DNA of 64,000 nucleotides from Phormidium tenue FACHB-886 (GTDB lineage Bacteria; Cyanobacteriota; Cyanobacteriia; Elainellales; Elainellaceae). Position 1 is the stretch's first letter; every line of letters begins with the position of its first letter. Position numbers and translations under genes: made by a program. Location: NCBI RefSeq assembly GCF_014764505.1, contig NZ_JACXWX010000003.1:310001-374000 (forward strand), read 5' to 3'. Shown here in pieces: positions 53,360 to 61,020 of this stretch. The notes under the pieces are model-generated. The model was not told the origin of the DNA. It searched no databases and saw only the letters and a list, made by a program, of their open reading frames with translations.

Positions 53360-53986
53360 TCACAGTAGTATTAATCCCTGTCTTGCTCCGATCGTCACTG
53401 CTTCCGTGCGGCTTGACACATTCAGCTTGCTAAAAATAGATCCGACATGGAATTTGACGGTATGTTCGGAGATGTTGAGGCGTTTGGCGATCGTCTTGTT
53501 GCCCAGTCCTTCTGCCAGCATTTCTAGCACTTCAACCTCGCGGCGGCTAAGGGGCTGTGCGGCTGGCAAAGGGCGAGGGACGATCGGCTGGCTGGGCAGC
53601 AGTGCCTCTATCAAATCCGGGTGCAGTACCGTTAAGCCTGCCGCTGCCGCTTCGATCGCCGCCGTAATCTCAGCTGCCGTTGCCGTTTGTGGCAGAATTC
53701 CCCGGATTGGGGAACGCACTACTTCATTGAGCCAAGCGCTGGAGAATTCCTCCACTAGCAGCACAACCCCCACCTGGGAGGCTTCGACCAGCGAATCCTC
53801 CGCCAGCGGCGCTTCCTCAGACAAGTCCCACTCCAGCAGCACAATATCGGGGTGTAGCGCTGTGAGCTGCTCTGTCGTAAGATTCGCCGTTGTGCCAACC
53901 ACCATTAGCCCGGCGCTAGCAGAGACTAGCGCTGCTAGCCCTGCCTGCATCACCATAGAACTCGCGACCACCAGGACTCGGATCAC
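53360..53986 (-). CDS. LuxR/NarL-type regulator with degenerate receiver
   Basis: A 208-residue two-domain regulator. Residues 1-120 have the length and strand pattern of a response-regulator receiver, but the acidic pocket (usually DD) reads ASS (8-10) and the phosphorylation Asp is Glu52 in DIVLLEWDL, so normal phosphorelay control is unlikely. Residues 142-205 are an intact LuxR helix-turn-helix (PLSRREVEVLEMLAEGLGNKTIAKRLNISEHTVKFHVGSIFSKLNVSSRTEAV). The start overlaps the stop of the protease gene upstream by four bases. A permanently active or ligand- or protein-controlled regulator is the best reading, perhaps governed by the co-encoded proteases. Confidence 0.88.
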   Translation of the reverse strand: MIRVLVVASSMVMQAGLAALVSASAGLMVVGTTANLTTEQLTALHPDIVLLEWDLSEEAPLAEDSLVEASQVGVVLLVEEFSSAWLNEVVRSPIRGILPQTATAAEITAAIEAAAAGLTVLHPDLIEALLPSQPIVPRPLPAAQPLSRREVEVLEMLAEGLGNKTIAKRLNISEHTVKFHVGSIFSKLNVSSRTEAVTIGARQGLILL

Positions 53987-54810
53987 GCCGCCTCCTGCGT
54001 TGCATCATCTGTAGGCAGAATCACTTCGCAGGTTAATTTGCGGTCGCCTCGCAGAACGGTGATTTGGAGCGGTTCGTTGAGCGATCTGCCGTCCAGAATG
54101 TCGCTGAGAGCATAGGGAGACGTGAACGTTTGCCCATCTAGCTCCGTAATCACGTCGCCCACCAACAGCGGAATGCCAGCCGCAACGCTATCGATCGCCA
54201 CCTCTAGCACCAGGAAGCCCAGACGACGGCGGAGCCGCACAGGTTGAAGCGTGACGCCAAGCGTGGGGCGGTTGGACTGCAAAAAGCGCTGGACGATGCG
54301 ACTAGGAATGGCAAAGCCCAACCCGTTGACGATCATACTGTTGATGCCAACAACCTCTCCCTGAGCGTTTGCCAGCAACCCGCCAGAATTGCCAGGAGCC
54401 AAGCGAATGTCAGCTTGAATCCAGCGAGGATCGGGTGTGGCGCACAGAATACCGATCGTCAGCGCTCCTACCGTGCCCAGTGGATTGCCCATCGCAAATA
54501 GCCACTCCCCCACCCGCAGGCGATCGGCATCGCCCACGGTTGCTGCAGGTAGCCCGCTGGTGCTGACCTGCAAGACTGCCAAGTCTCGACTGACATCGCG
54601 CCGTACCACTTGTGCCGGTAGGGTTCGTCCATCCCACAAATCAACGACCGCTTCTCGTCTAGAGAGGACATGCGCATTGGTGACAATTAGCCCATCGGGC
54701 TGCCAGATCACCCCTGATCCAACGCCCGATCGCTCCCCGCGAATCTGCACCGTACTTTGCCGCAGGCGATCGGCAAGGGCAACTAAATCTGCTGAAAGCT
54801 GATCGATCAT
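53983..54810 (-). CDS. HtrA/Deg-type serine protease (S1C) with PDZ domain, first copy
   Basis: A 275-residue trypsin-like protease with catalytic His47 (VTNAHVLS), Asp76 (SRDLAVL) and Ser142 (APGNSGGLL), all intact. A PDZ domain occupies about residues 180-265 (LGFLVLEVAIDSVAAGIPLLVGDVITELDGQTF). There is no signal peptide or membrane segment, unlike HhoA, HhoB and HtrA of Synechocystis, so it appears cytoplasmic. It is the second gene of a three-gene operon with four-base overlaps on each side. Substrate is unknown. Confidence 0.9.
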   Translation of the reverse strand: MIDQLSADLVALADRLRQSTVQIRGERSGVGSGVIWQPDGLIVTNAHVLSRREAVVDLWDGRTLPAQVVRRDVSRDLAVLQVSTSGLPAATVGDADRLRVGEWLFAMGNPLGTVGALTIGILCATPDPRWIQADIRLAPGNSGGLLANAQGEVVGINSMIVNGLGFAIPSRIVQRFLQSNRPTLGVTLQPVRLRRRLGFLVLEVAIDSVAAGIPLLVGDVITELDGQTFTSPYALSDILDGRSLNEPLQITVLRGDRKLTCEVILPTDDATQEAA

Positions 54811-55730
54811 GACTTGCCCTCCTGCTGAGGACGCTCACCCACAGTCACGGTTACTTCTGTGAGGGCACCGCCCCGAATCAGCTTAGCAACGAGGGGACTA
54901 TCCACCCGCTCGGGATCGAGCATCCGATGTACAGCCGCAATATCGGCAGTGGGCTGCTCATCAAGCGCGATCAGAATATCGCCAATCAAAATACCAGCGC
55001 GATCGGCAGGGCTACCGGCTTGCACACTCACCACGATCACCCCGCCGTCGTTTGAGAGCTGCAGCGATGCTTTCAGGCTGTCGGGGAGCTGCACTGGCTG
55101 CATGCCCACACCCAAGTAACCGCGTGCAATCCGTCCCCGGTTCACCAGTTGATCAACCATCCGATTCACCGTAGCAGCAGGCAGCGTTAGCGCCATATGG
55201 CGATAGCCAGACGTGTTGATGCCAATCGCTTGCCCTTGAGGTGTCACCAACGCACCCCCCGAAAAGCCTGGATACAGTGACAGATCCGGACGAATCAACT
55301 GGTCAATTTGTCCTCCGTGCCACGTCCGCCAAGCCCCGCCCAAGGCGCTGATCACGCCCATGCTGGCCGCCACGCCGCTGTCTGCCGATCGCGCTACCGC
55401 CAGCACCCACTGCCCCACTTTCAGCGCAGCGGTATCTGCCAGTTCTGCAGTCGGCAAATCGCCTTCCTCTAGCCGCAGCACCGCCAGATCGGTGCCGCTA
55501 TCGCGCCCTACTAGTGTCGCCGCCACCGTTCGCTCATCGGGCAGCGTCACCGTCAGGTCTTCCTCACGTTTCACAGCGTGATCAGCAGTCACAATAATGC
55601 CCGATCGCCAATGTACCCCGCTTGAAGAAAAGCGCCGCCGTCCATTCACTGCCACCGTAAATTGTCCGGCTTTCTCCACGGCAGTTGTAAATTCGTTTGA
55701 AATTGCCAAAAGGCTGGCTCCATCACTCAT
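54807..55730 (-). CDS. HtrA/Deg-type serine protease (S1C) with PDZ domain, second copy
   Basis: A 307-residue relative of the neighbouring protease, probably from an old duplication. The triad is His51 (VTADHAVK), Asp81 (GTDLAVL) and Ser157 (YPGFSGGAL; the usual GNSGG is GFSGG here). The PDZ domain (residues about 200-295: YLGVGMQPVQLPDSLKASLQLSNDGGVIVVSVQAGSPADRAGILIGDILIAL) is longer than in its partner. It also lacks a signal peptide. It is the promoter-proximal gene of the operon protease-protease-LuxR regulator. Replacement of Asn by Phe before Gly-Ser may change substrate binding. Confidence 0.9.
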   Translation of the reverse strand: MSDGASLLAISNEFTTAVEKAGQFTVAVNGRRRFSSSGVHWRSGIIVTADHAVKREEDLTVTLPDERTVAATLVGRDSGTDLAVLRLEEGDLPTAELADTAALKVGQWVLAVARSADSGVAASMGVISALGGAWRTWHGGQIDQLIRPDLSLYPGFSGGALVTPQGQAIGINTSGYRHMALTLPAATVNRMVDQLVNRGRIARGYLGVGMQPVQLPDSLKASLQLSNDGGVIVVSVQAGSPADRAGILIGDILIALDEQPTADIAAVHRMLDPERVDSPLVAKLIRGGALTEVTVTVGERPQQEGKS

Positions 55731-56067
55731 AGCTGTCTCTCCAGAAATGAAGGCGGCAGTCTGCTGAGACTAGGTCCATTCGCTACCTGCTGCCGCCTAC
55801 TCTCAGGATGCAAAATCGATCGGCTTTATCACATCAGAGAAATGGGGAGAATAGACCTAGAAAAATGGGCAGGAGTGCCGCCTAAACGCAATTTCTCTAG
55901 GAAATCCTTACCTTGGCAGAAGTTCAATCCGAGTCGCTGCTCGGAATTGGGTAAAATGTTCGAGGCTAGCGCTTTAAAGTGTTGTCTTTTACACTATTTT
56001 TTGAATTATTCGTGGCGATCGCCTGTTAGCCCCTTCGCTGTCCTTGCCAAAATTCCGTTGACTTCCT
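55731..56067. other. Divergent intergenic region with a GC-rich stem
   Basis: The 337-bp gap separates the protease operon from the divergent aroF-type gene. AGGCGGCAG (55751-55759) pairs with CTGCCGCCT (55790-55798), just upstream of the protease start, and may form a leader hairpin. GTGTTGTC...ACAC followed by TTTTTT near 55978-56001 resembles a weak terminator-like hairpin before the DAHP synthase gene. No gene is seen. Confidence 0.4.
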
Positions 56068-57129
56068 ATGCAAAAGACTTCTGACCTGCACGTCGTTGAA
56101 ACCCGCCCCTTGATTAAGCCTGCCACGATCCACAGTGAGTTCCCCCTAACTGAAACCGCCGCTTCGCTCGTTTCAGAAACGCGCAACCATATTCGCAACA
56201 TCATGCAAAACGAAGATCGGCGCCTGCTGGTCATCGTTGGACCTTGCTCAATTCACGACATCAATGCAGCACAGGAATATGGCAGCAAACTGGCGGTCTT
56301 GCGAAGCGAGCTACAGGAAGATCTGGAGATCGTTATGCGGGTCTATTTCGAGAAGCCACGCACCACGATCGGCTGGAAGGGCTTGATTAACGATCCTCAC
56401 CTCGATGGCAGCTACGACATCAACACGGGCTTACGGCGGGCACGTCAGCTTTTGCTGGATTTGGCGGAGATGGGCTTACCCGCCGCGACAGAACTGCTCG
56501 ACCCGATTATTCCGCAATACATCGCGGATTTAATCTCCTGGACGGCGATCGGCGCTCGCACGACTGAAAGCCAAACGCATCGAGAAATGGCATCTGGGCT
56601 GTCGATGCCGATCGGCTTCAAAAACAACACAGATGGCAGCCTCCATGCTGCCGCTAACGCCATGCTCGCCGCCAGCCAGCCGCATCGCTTCTTGGGCATC
56701 AATACCCAAGGTTTAGCCAGCATCATCACCACGACGGGCAACCCAGATGGGCATCTAGTGCTGCGCGGTGGCAAACAGGGTCCTAACTATGACACTGAGC
56801 AAGTTCAAAAAGCCGCCGGAACGCTGGCAAGTTTGGGTCTGGCACCCCGCGTCATGATCGACTGCAGCCATGACAATTCCAACAAAGACTACAGCCGCCA
56901 GCCAATCGTTCTGCAAGATGTAGCGGCTCAACTGGCAGCAGGCTCTAAGCACATCATGGGCATCATGATCGAAAGCCATCTGCAGGCAGGCAAACAGTCC
57001 ATCCCTCAAGATCTATCTAAGCTGGTCTATGGGCAGAGCATTACCGATGGCTGCGTAGACTTTGCCACCACTGCCAATATGCTGCGATCGCTGGCTAAGA
57101 CAGTCACACAAGGCTGTCTGCCCGTTTAA
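56068..57129 (+). CDS. 3-deoxy-7-phosphoheptulonate synthase (DAHP synthase, class I)
   Basis: Catalyses the first shikimate-pathway step, joining phosphoenolpyruvate and erythrose 4-phosphate. The 353-residue type Ialpha enzyme has the metal Cys60 in VGPCSIHD, KPRTTIGWKGLINDPHLDGS, the PEP-site GARTTESQTHREMASGLS, and DCSHDNSNKDYSRQ with a further metal His. The N-terminal 40 residues fit the feedback-regulated enteric AroF/G/H enzymes; which amino acid inhibits it cannot be read from sequence. The next gene begins six bases after the stop, in the same frame. Confidence 0.95.
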   Translation: MQKTSDLHVVETRPLIKPATIHSEFPLTETAASLVSETRNHIRNIMQNEDRRLLVIVGPCSIHDINAAQEYGSKLAVLRSELQEDLEIVMRVYFEKPRTTIGWKGLINDPHLDGSYDINTGLRRARQLLLDLAEMGLPAATELLDPIIPQYIADLISWTAIGARTTESQTHREMASGLSMPIGFKNNTDGSLHAAANAMLAASQPHRFLGINTQGLASIITTTGNPDGHLVLRGGKQGPNYDTEQVQKAAGTLASLGLAPRVMIDCSHDNSNKDYSRQPIVLQDVAAQLAAGSKHIMGIMIESHLQAGKQSIPQDLSKLVYGQSITDGCVDFATTANMLRSLAKTVTQGCLPV

Positions 57130-57135
57130 TTACGA

Positions 57136-57837
57136 ATGGGCTGCGACGGTTCACTAGCGCTACCCCATCTCGATCGATTAGGGGTGCCTGCTAGCTGGCG
57201 AAAAGGCAGCGGTGATTGGGCTGGTGTAGAGCAGGCGATCGCCCAGCAATTGCCTGTGCAGGTTATTCAAGAGGCAGGCTCTATGCTGTGGCAGGCAAAT
57301 CTGCCACAGGAGCACTCGCTGTTCTTTGAAGAACTTCCCCACCCCCCTAAAGCCCGGATTTGGATCAGCCCGATCCAACGGCGGTTTGCCCCCGTGTCAG
57401 ACTTTGCCAAAGTGCAGTGGCATCCACCTGTGCTGTGGGTGGGGCTGGGCTGGGAAAAAGGCACACCACGCTCGACAATGGAGCGAGCAATCCAAGAAGT
57501 TTGCCGTGCTCATCATCTGGCAGAAGCGGCGATTGCTGGCATTGCCACCCTAGAGAGCAAAGCTAGCGATCTAGCATTACTAACGCTGTGTGACGATCGG
57601 CATTGGCTGCTCCGCTATTTTGCGGCAGAAGTGCTCTCTACGGTCCCTGTCCCTAACCCCTCTACCGTTGTCAGCCGCGAAGTTGGAACGCCCAGCGTTG
57701 CTGAAGCAGCAGCAATTTTGGCAGACATTGAACATTTGGCATTTCTGCGCGTCCCTAAGAGAGTAGTTCGCTTTCCTAACCAGCTTGGTGCTGTAACAAT
57801 CGCAATTGCTCAAAGTCACCGAGAATCGACGGTATAA
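57136..57837 (+). CDS. CbiG-like cobalamin synthesis protein lacking the N-terminal domain
   Basis: A 233-residue protein matching the central and C-terminal (CobE-like) parts of cobalt-precorrin-5A hydrolase CbiG. Conserved pieces are LGVPASWRKGSGDW, VQVIQEAGSMLWQ, RIWISPIQRRFAPVS, VLWVGLGWEKGTPRSTMERAI, IAGIATLESKASDLALL, and PNPSTVVSREVGTPSVAEAAAIL. The N-terminal domain of about 100 residues seen in full CbiG is missing: its place is taken by the end of the DAHP synthase gene, only six bases upstream. It may be a CobE-like protein, a rearranged remnant, or a domain kept for another role. No other cobalamin gene is in the window. Confidence 0.75.
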   Translation: MGCDGSLALPHLDRLGVPASWRKGSGDWAGVEQAIAQQLPVQVIQEAGSMLWQANLPQEHSLFFEELPHPPKARIWISPIQRRFAPVSDFAKVQWHPPVLWVGLGWEKGTPRSTMERAIQEVCRAHHLAEAAIAGIATLESKASDLALLTLCDDRHWLLRYFAAEVLSTVPVPNPSTVVSREVGTPSVAEAAAILADIEHLAFLRVPKRVVRFPNQLGAVTIAIAQSHRESTV

Positions 57838-58208
57838 AAGCCTCTGTAGGGGGGTGCAGATGCTACCTGTGTCACAAGCTTTAACCGCGTAAGCCGATCT
57901 GGTGATTTAATGAAACCCAAGTCTTTGCTAGCGCAAAGATGGTGTTTGCGTTTGATTTGAACTTGAAGGACGTTTGAAAAGACTTTGTTCAACCGACAAG
58001 TTGTTCAATCCCCCCTAAATCCTCCTACCCTGAGAAAGGCAAAGCCTAAGAACAAGGAGAACTTTGAACGGTGCTGCGGTCCGCGCACGCTACGCAGATG
58101 GTTCTCCCCTTTGAGGGGGCTAAGGGGGGATCAGCAACCCTCAAGGCGTAACAAGCACCTCTCAGACATCCTCTTAGGGTCTTGAACTTAGAGTTTGGTG
58201 TGTAGCGA
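57838..58208. other. Intergenic region holding a MITE-like repeat element
   Basis: No gene is seen in this 371-bp gap. Most of it is taken up by the element at 57963-58176. The rest must contain the promoter of the aminotransferase gene, which starts with GTG. Confidence 0.6.
57963..58176. mobile_element. MITE-like non-coding element with terminal inverted repeats
   Basis: The left end (57963-57982, containing GACGTTTGAAAAG) and the right end (58157-58176, whose reverse complement is TAAGAGGATGTCTGAGAGGT) are imperfect inverted repeats and match the dispersed 20-bp motif at 15 and 16 of 20 positions. The interior of about 174 bp has no coding frame but has runs of C and G that could pair (ATCCCCCCTAAATCC with GGCTAAGGGGGGAT). 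Size, shape and recurrence suggest a small non-autonomous element. No transposase is nearby. Confidence 0.55.
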
Positions 58209-59342
58209 GTGAATTCTATCCCCTCTTTTGATCTCAACGAGCAGTACAAATTAATCGGTGAGGAGCTTAGCGCGAGCGCCTCACAGATTTTGGCAGCGGG
58301 GCGCTATATTGGCGGTGCGCCAGTCGAAACATTCGAGCGGCAGTTTGCCGAGTATGTAGGTACAGCCGAGTGTATTGCCTGCAATTCTGGTACAGATGCC
58401 CTGTTTTTGGCACTGCGAGCGCTAGGGATCGGTGCAGGTGATGAAGTAATTACCACGCCTTTTACCTTCGTTGCCACCGCAGAAGTGATCAGCGCAGTTG
58501 GTGCAAGAACGGTTTTCGTTGATGCCGATCTACAAACCTATAATTTCGATCTTGACCAGTTAGAATCAGCAATTACACCCCGCACCAAGGCAATTATCCC
58601 GGTGCATCTATTTGGGCAACCCGTAGACATGACGCGGCTGATGGCGATCGCCAAAGCTCATAGCCTTTGGGTAATTGAAGATTGCGCTCAGTCCACCGGG
58701 GCAACTTGGGATGAAGGAGGGCAAGCCCGAAAAGTAGGCAGCATCGGGCAGATCGGCTGCTTTAGTTTCTATCCCACCAAAAATTTGGGAGCCTGCGGCG
58801 ACGGCGGCGCGATCACGACAAACGATGAGGCGATCGCTGCCAAACTGCGGATGCTGGTCAACCACGGACAGCATCAGCGCTATCTTTACCAAGAAATTGG
58901 CGTCAACAGCCGCCTCGATGCCATACAGGCAGCCCTCCTGACAATTAAACTCCGCTATCTTGACACCTGGAACGCTCAAAGACAGGCAATTGCCGATCGC
59001 TACCACCAGCTTTTGCAGCCCCTACCGGGGATCGCCTTGCCGTTGCCAACTGCGGGCAGCGTTTGGAATCAGTACACGATCCGGATTTTGGCAGACGGTT
59101 CGCCTGACAATCGGCGCGATCAAGTGCGGCAGCAGCTACAGCAGCGCGGCGTTGGCTCTATGATCTACTATCCATTGCCGCTACAGCTTCAGCCTGCCTA
59201 TGCCAATCTGGGCTATCGTCCGGGACAGCTGCCTGTCTCAGAACAGCTTTCGCAAGAAGTCCTGTCTCTACCGATGTTCCCAGAGTTATCGCAGACGCAG
59301 CAGGAGCAAGTGGTTTATGCCCTAAAAGATTGCTTGGGCTAG
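58209..59342 (+). CDS. DegT/DnrJ/EryC1/StrS aminotransferase
   Basis: A 377-residue PLP-dependent sugar aminotransferase, GTG start. The cofactor lysine is Lys191 in SFYPTKNLGACGDGGAI, with Asp158 (IEDCAQSTGA) at the PLP ring and CNSGTDAL at residues 58-65 holding the phosphate. FVATAEVISAVGARTVFVDAD and GVNSRLDAIQAALL are family signatures. Such enzymes add an amino group to keto sugars (for example UDP-4-keto sugars) for surface polysaccharide or antibiotic sugars. No other sugar-modifying gene is adjacent. The promoter-side gap is occupied by the repeat element. Confidence 0.92.
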   Translation: MNSIPSFDLNEQYKLIGEELSASASQILAAGRYIGGAPVETFERQFAEYVGTAECIACNSGTDALFLALRALGIGAGDEVITTPFTFVATAEVISAVGARTVFVDADLQTYNFDLDQLESAITPRTKAIIPVHLFGQPVDMTRLMAIAKAHSLWVIEDCAQSTGATWDEGGQARKVGSIGQIGCFSFYPTKNLGACGDGGAITTNDEAIAAKLRMLVNHGQHQRYLYQEIGVNSRLDAIQAALLTIKLRYLDTWNAQRQAIADRYHQLLQPLPGIALPLPTAGSVWNQYTIRILADGSPDNRRDQVRQQLQQRGVGSMIYYPLPLQLQPAYANLGYRPGQLPVSEQLSQEVLSLPMFPELSQTQQEQVVYALKDCLG

Positions 59343-59353
59343 CTGACAAAAAA

Positions 59354-59384
59354 GACTGCTGCTGTCTAAAGGACAGCAGCAGTC
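59354..59384 (-). terminator. Intrinsic terminator
   Basis: A perfect 13-bp stem (59354-59366 with 59372-59384) with loop TAAAG is preceded on the plus strand by A6, so that on the minus strand it is followed by a T-tract. It serves the leftward 92-residue gene and perhaps also the aminotransferase gene that ends at 59342. Confidence 0.85.
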
Positions 59385-59416
59385 AAGGTTACATCAGGCT
59401 AACTTGCAGCGATCGC

Positions 59417-59695
59417 CTATCCCTGCGGGTAGTACCGCTTCTCTAACCACTGACAAACTTCGTCTTCAGTCTCAAAGTACTTAGTTTGGCTGGTGAGCGG
59501 GTCAAAGGCGCGCCAATACGAGTAGCCAAAGCGATCGAATTTCTGTTGAACTTTTGGTTCTAAATCAGTTGAGTTGAGAAACTGCCAAACTTTGCCAAGC
59601 AGCGAGCCGAATGATTGCTTCTTGACTGGCGGCTTCGTAGGAACTGGCTCAGAAACCTTGAAAAAGTCAACAGAGTAGTGAGATGCGGTCTTCAT
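59417..59695 (-). CDS. Hypothetical protein, 92 aa
   Basis: A small basic protein (MKTASHYSVDFFKVSEPVPTKPP, then FGSLLGKVWQFLNSTDLEPKVQQKFDRFGYSYWRAFDPLTSQTKYFETEDEVCQWLEKRYY). The C-terminal 45 residues, rich in aromatic residues, resemble a small folded domain; I do not recognise a family. The ATG at 59695 has a full AGGAGG ribosome site eight bases upstream, which is unusual for this genome and suggests strong translation. It is convergent with the aminotransferase and has its own terminator. Confidence 0.72.
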   Translation of the reverse strand: MKTASHYSVDFFKVSEPVPTKPPVKKQSFGSLLGKVWQFLNSTDLEPKVQQKFDRFGYSYWRAFDPLTSQTKYFETEDEVCQWLEKRYYPQG

Positions 59696-60027
59696 AGCGA
59701 TCCTCCTAAATTCAAGCAGCTTCAGCGACATTCACCCTTGAATATCAGGGGAGTGGTGACCTGAACCAACTCAAGTTTGAGGTTGATAACGCAAAACCTA
59801 AACTGCTGGCTGAGTGCTTCCATATCTTGCTTACATTTCTTAGTGTAGAAACATTGCGATCTGGAATCAAACAGTCCCTTTCATCACTTCTATGAAAAAA
59901 ATTCATAGAATGTGTGCTGGAGGAAACTTATTATCTACGGCACAATCAGGAACATAAACGGTGAACCGTGCAGCGTGTCCTAAGCTACGTCAAAGGACTT
60001 TGCATCTCGCACATAAGGCTAAATTCT
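59696..60027. other. Divergent intergenic region before the LysR cluster
   Basis: This gap separates the 92-residue gene from the first LysR gene. TATGAAAAAAATTCATA near 59892-59908 is an imperfect palindrome (TATGAA-AAAAATTCATA) and could be a LysR-type binding site (T-N11-A pattern), but the match is weak. No gene is seen. Confidence 0.4.
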
Positions 60028-61020
60028 ATGAATCTCGAAGGCATCAAACTCTCTCAGCTCCGGGCGCTTGTCGCGGTTGCAGAATATGGCAACTTCAGCG
60101 AGGCAGCCCTTAGTTTGGCGCTGTCGCAGTCTGCGGTTAGCCATGCGATCGCCACACTAGAAGATGAGCTGGGCGTCGTGCTGTTTGCCCGCGGGCGGCA
60201 CGGAGCCACGCTAACGCCGATTGGAGAACGAATTTTAGTCTATGCCCAAGAGATGCTGAGGTTGCTCGACCGAATGGGCACAGAGGCAAATCGCATTAAG
60301 GGACTGCAAGGCGGCGAAGTGCGGCTAGGTTCATTTCGCAGTGCGGCAACCCATGTGCTGCCGATCGTGATTGCCCAATTCCGAGAACGATATCCGGCGA
60401 TCGGCGTGTCGCTCTACGAATACAACGCTGATGCTCAAGTAGAACAGGAGCTACGGGAAGGGCGGATTGACATTGGCATGACGGTGTTGCCGACCAGCAG
60501 CGAGTTTGAAGTCTGGGAGATGCTGCGAGACGAGTATCTTGTGCTGTTTCCTCCTCGCTTCAAGGTGCCAAACACACCGCTGACTTGGGAAGAGCTGTCG
60601 CAGTATCCGCTAATCTTGCCGCCCGAGGATGACTCTTGCCGACTGCGAATTCAAAATCATTTGGGCGGTCTGCGCCAGCGACTTGAACCTGCCTACGAAG
60701 TGCGGGAAGATTCTACAACGGTCAGCATGGTGCGGCAAGGCTTGGGCGTGGCGATTCTACCCCGGCTTGCTGCAGAACCCCTGCCGCCGGACATCCAGCT
60801 CCGCTCTCTACCCACGCCGCTAGAGCGGGTGATGGGGGTGGCAACTCTGGCAGAAGCCTCTCAAACCCCTGCGACTTATGCATTCCTAGAAACGCTTAAG
60901 CAAATCAGCCGATCGCTTGCCGAAAGCACTGAACAGCCAGAGGAGAGCCATGAATCTCGAAAACATCAAGTTACGTCAACTGCAATGTCTGGTAGCGGTC
61001 GCAAAGTCCGGCAACTTTAG
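60028..61020 (+). CDS. LysR-family transcriptional regulator (tandem copy 1)
   Basis: A 330-residue LysR regulator. N-terminal helix-turn-helix: LSQLRALVAVAEYGNFSEAALSLALSQSAVSHAIATLEDELGVVLFARGRHGATLTPIGERIL. The effector-binding domain follows (GEVRLGSFRSAATHVLPIVIAQFRERYPAIGVSLYE). The C-terminal 24 residues are encoded by the first 71 bases of the next LysR gene read in another frame and end GSGRKVRQL. I start at the ATG at 60028; a longer reading from 59968 adds 20 residues without family support. The effector is unknown. Confidence 0.9.
   Translation: MNLEGIKLSQLRALVAVAEYGNFSEAALSLALSQSAVSHAIATLEDELGVVLFARGRHGATLTPIGERILVYAQEMLRLLDRMGTEANRIKGLQGGEVRLGSFRSAATHVLPIVIAQFRERYPAIGVSLYEYNADAQVEQELREGRIDIGMTVLPTSSEFEVWEMLRDEYLVLFPPRFKVPNTPLTWEELSQYPLILPPEDDSCRLRIQNHLGGLRQRLEPAYEVREDSTTVSMVRQGLGVAILPRLAAEPLPPDIQLRSLPTPLERVMGVATLAEASQTPATYAFLETLKQISRSLAESTEQPEESHESRKHQVTSTAMSGSGRKVRQL

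Noticed and set aside
53352-53365. Possible Yfr1 RNA core (ACTCCTCACA)
   Set aside because: The last base differs from the conserved ACTCCTCACAC, there are no flanking hairpins, and the sequence is the end of the LuxR-type gene.
56068-57837. A single DAHP synthase-CbiG fusion protein
   Set aside because: A TAA stop separates the two in frame, and the second part has its own ATG; a fusion would need readthrough, for which there is no sequence evidence.
60629-60823. Short frame within LysR copy 1
   Set aside because: It lies wholly inside a well-supported gene in another frame.
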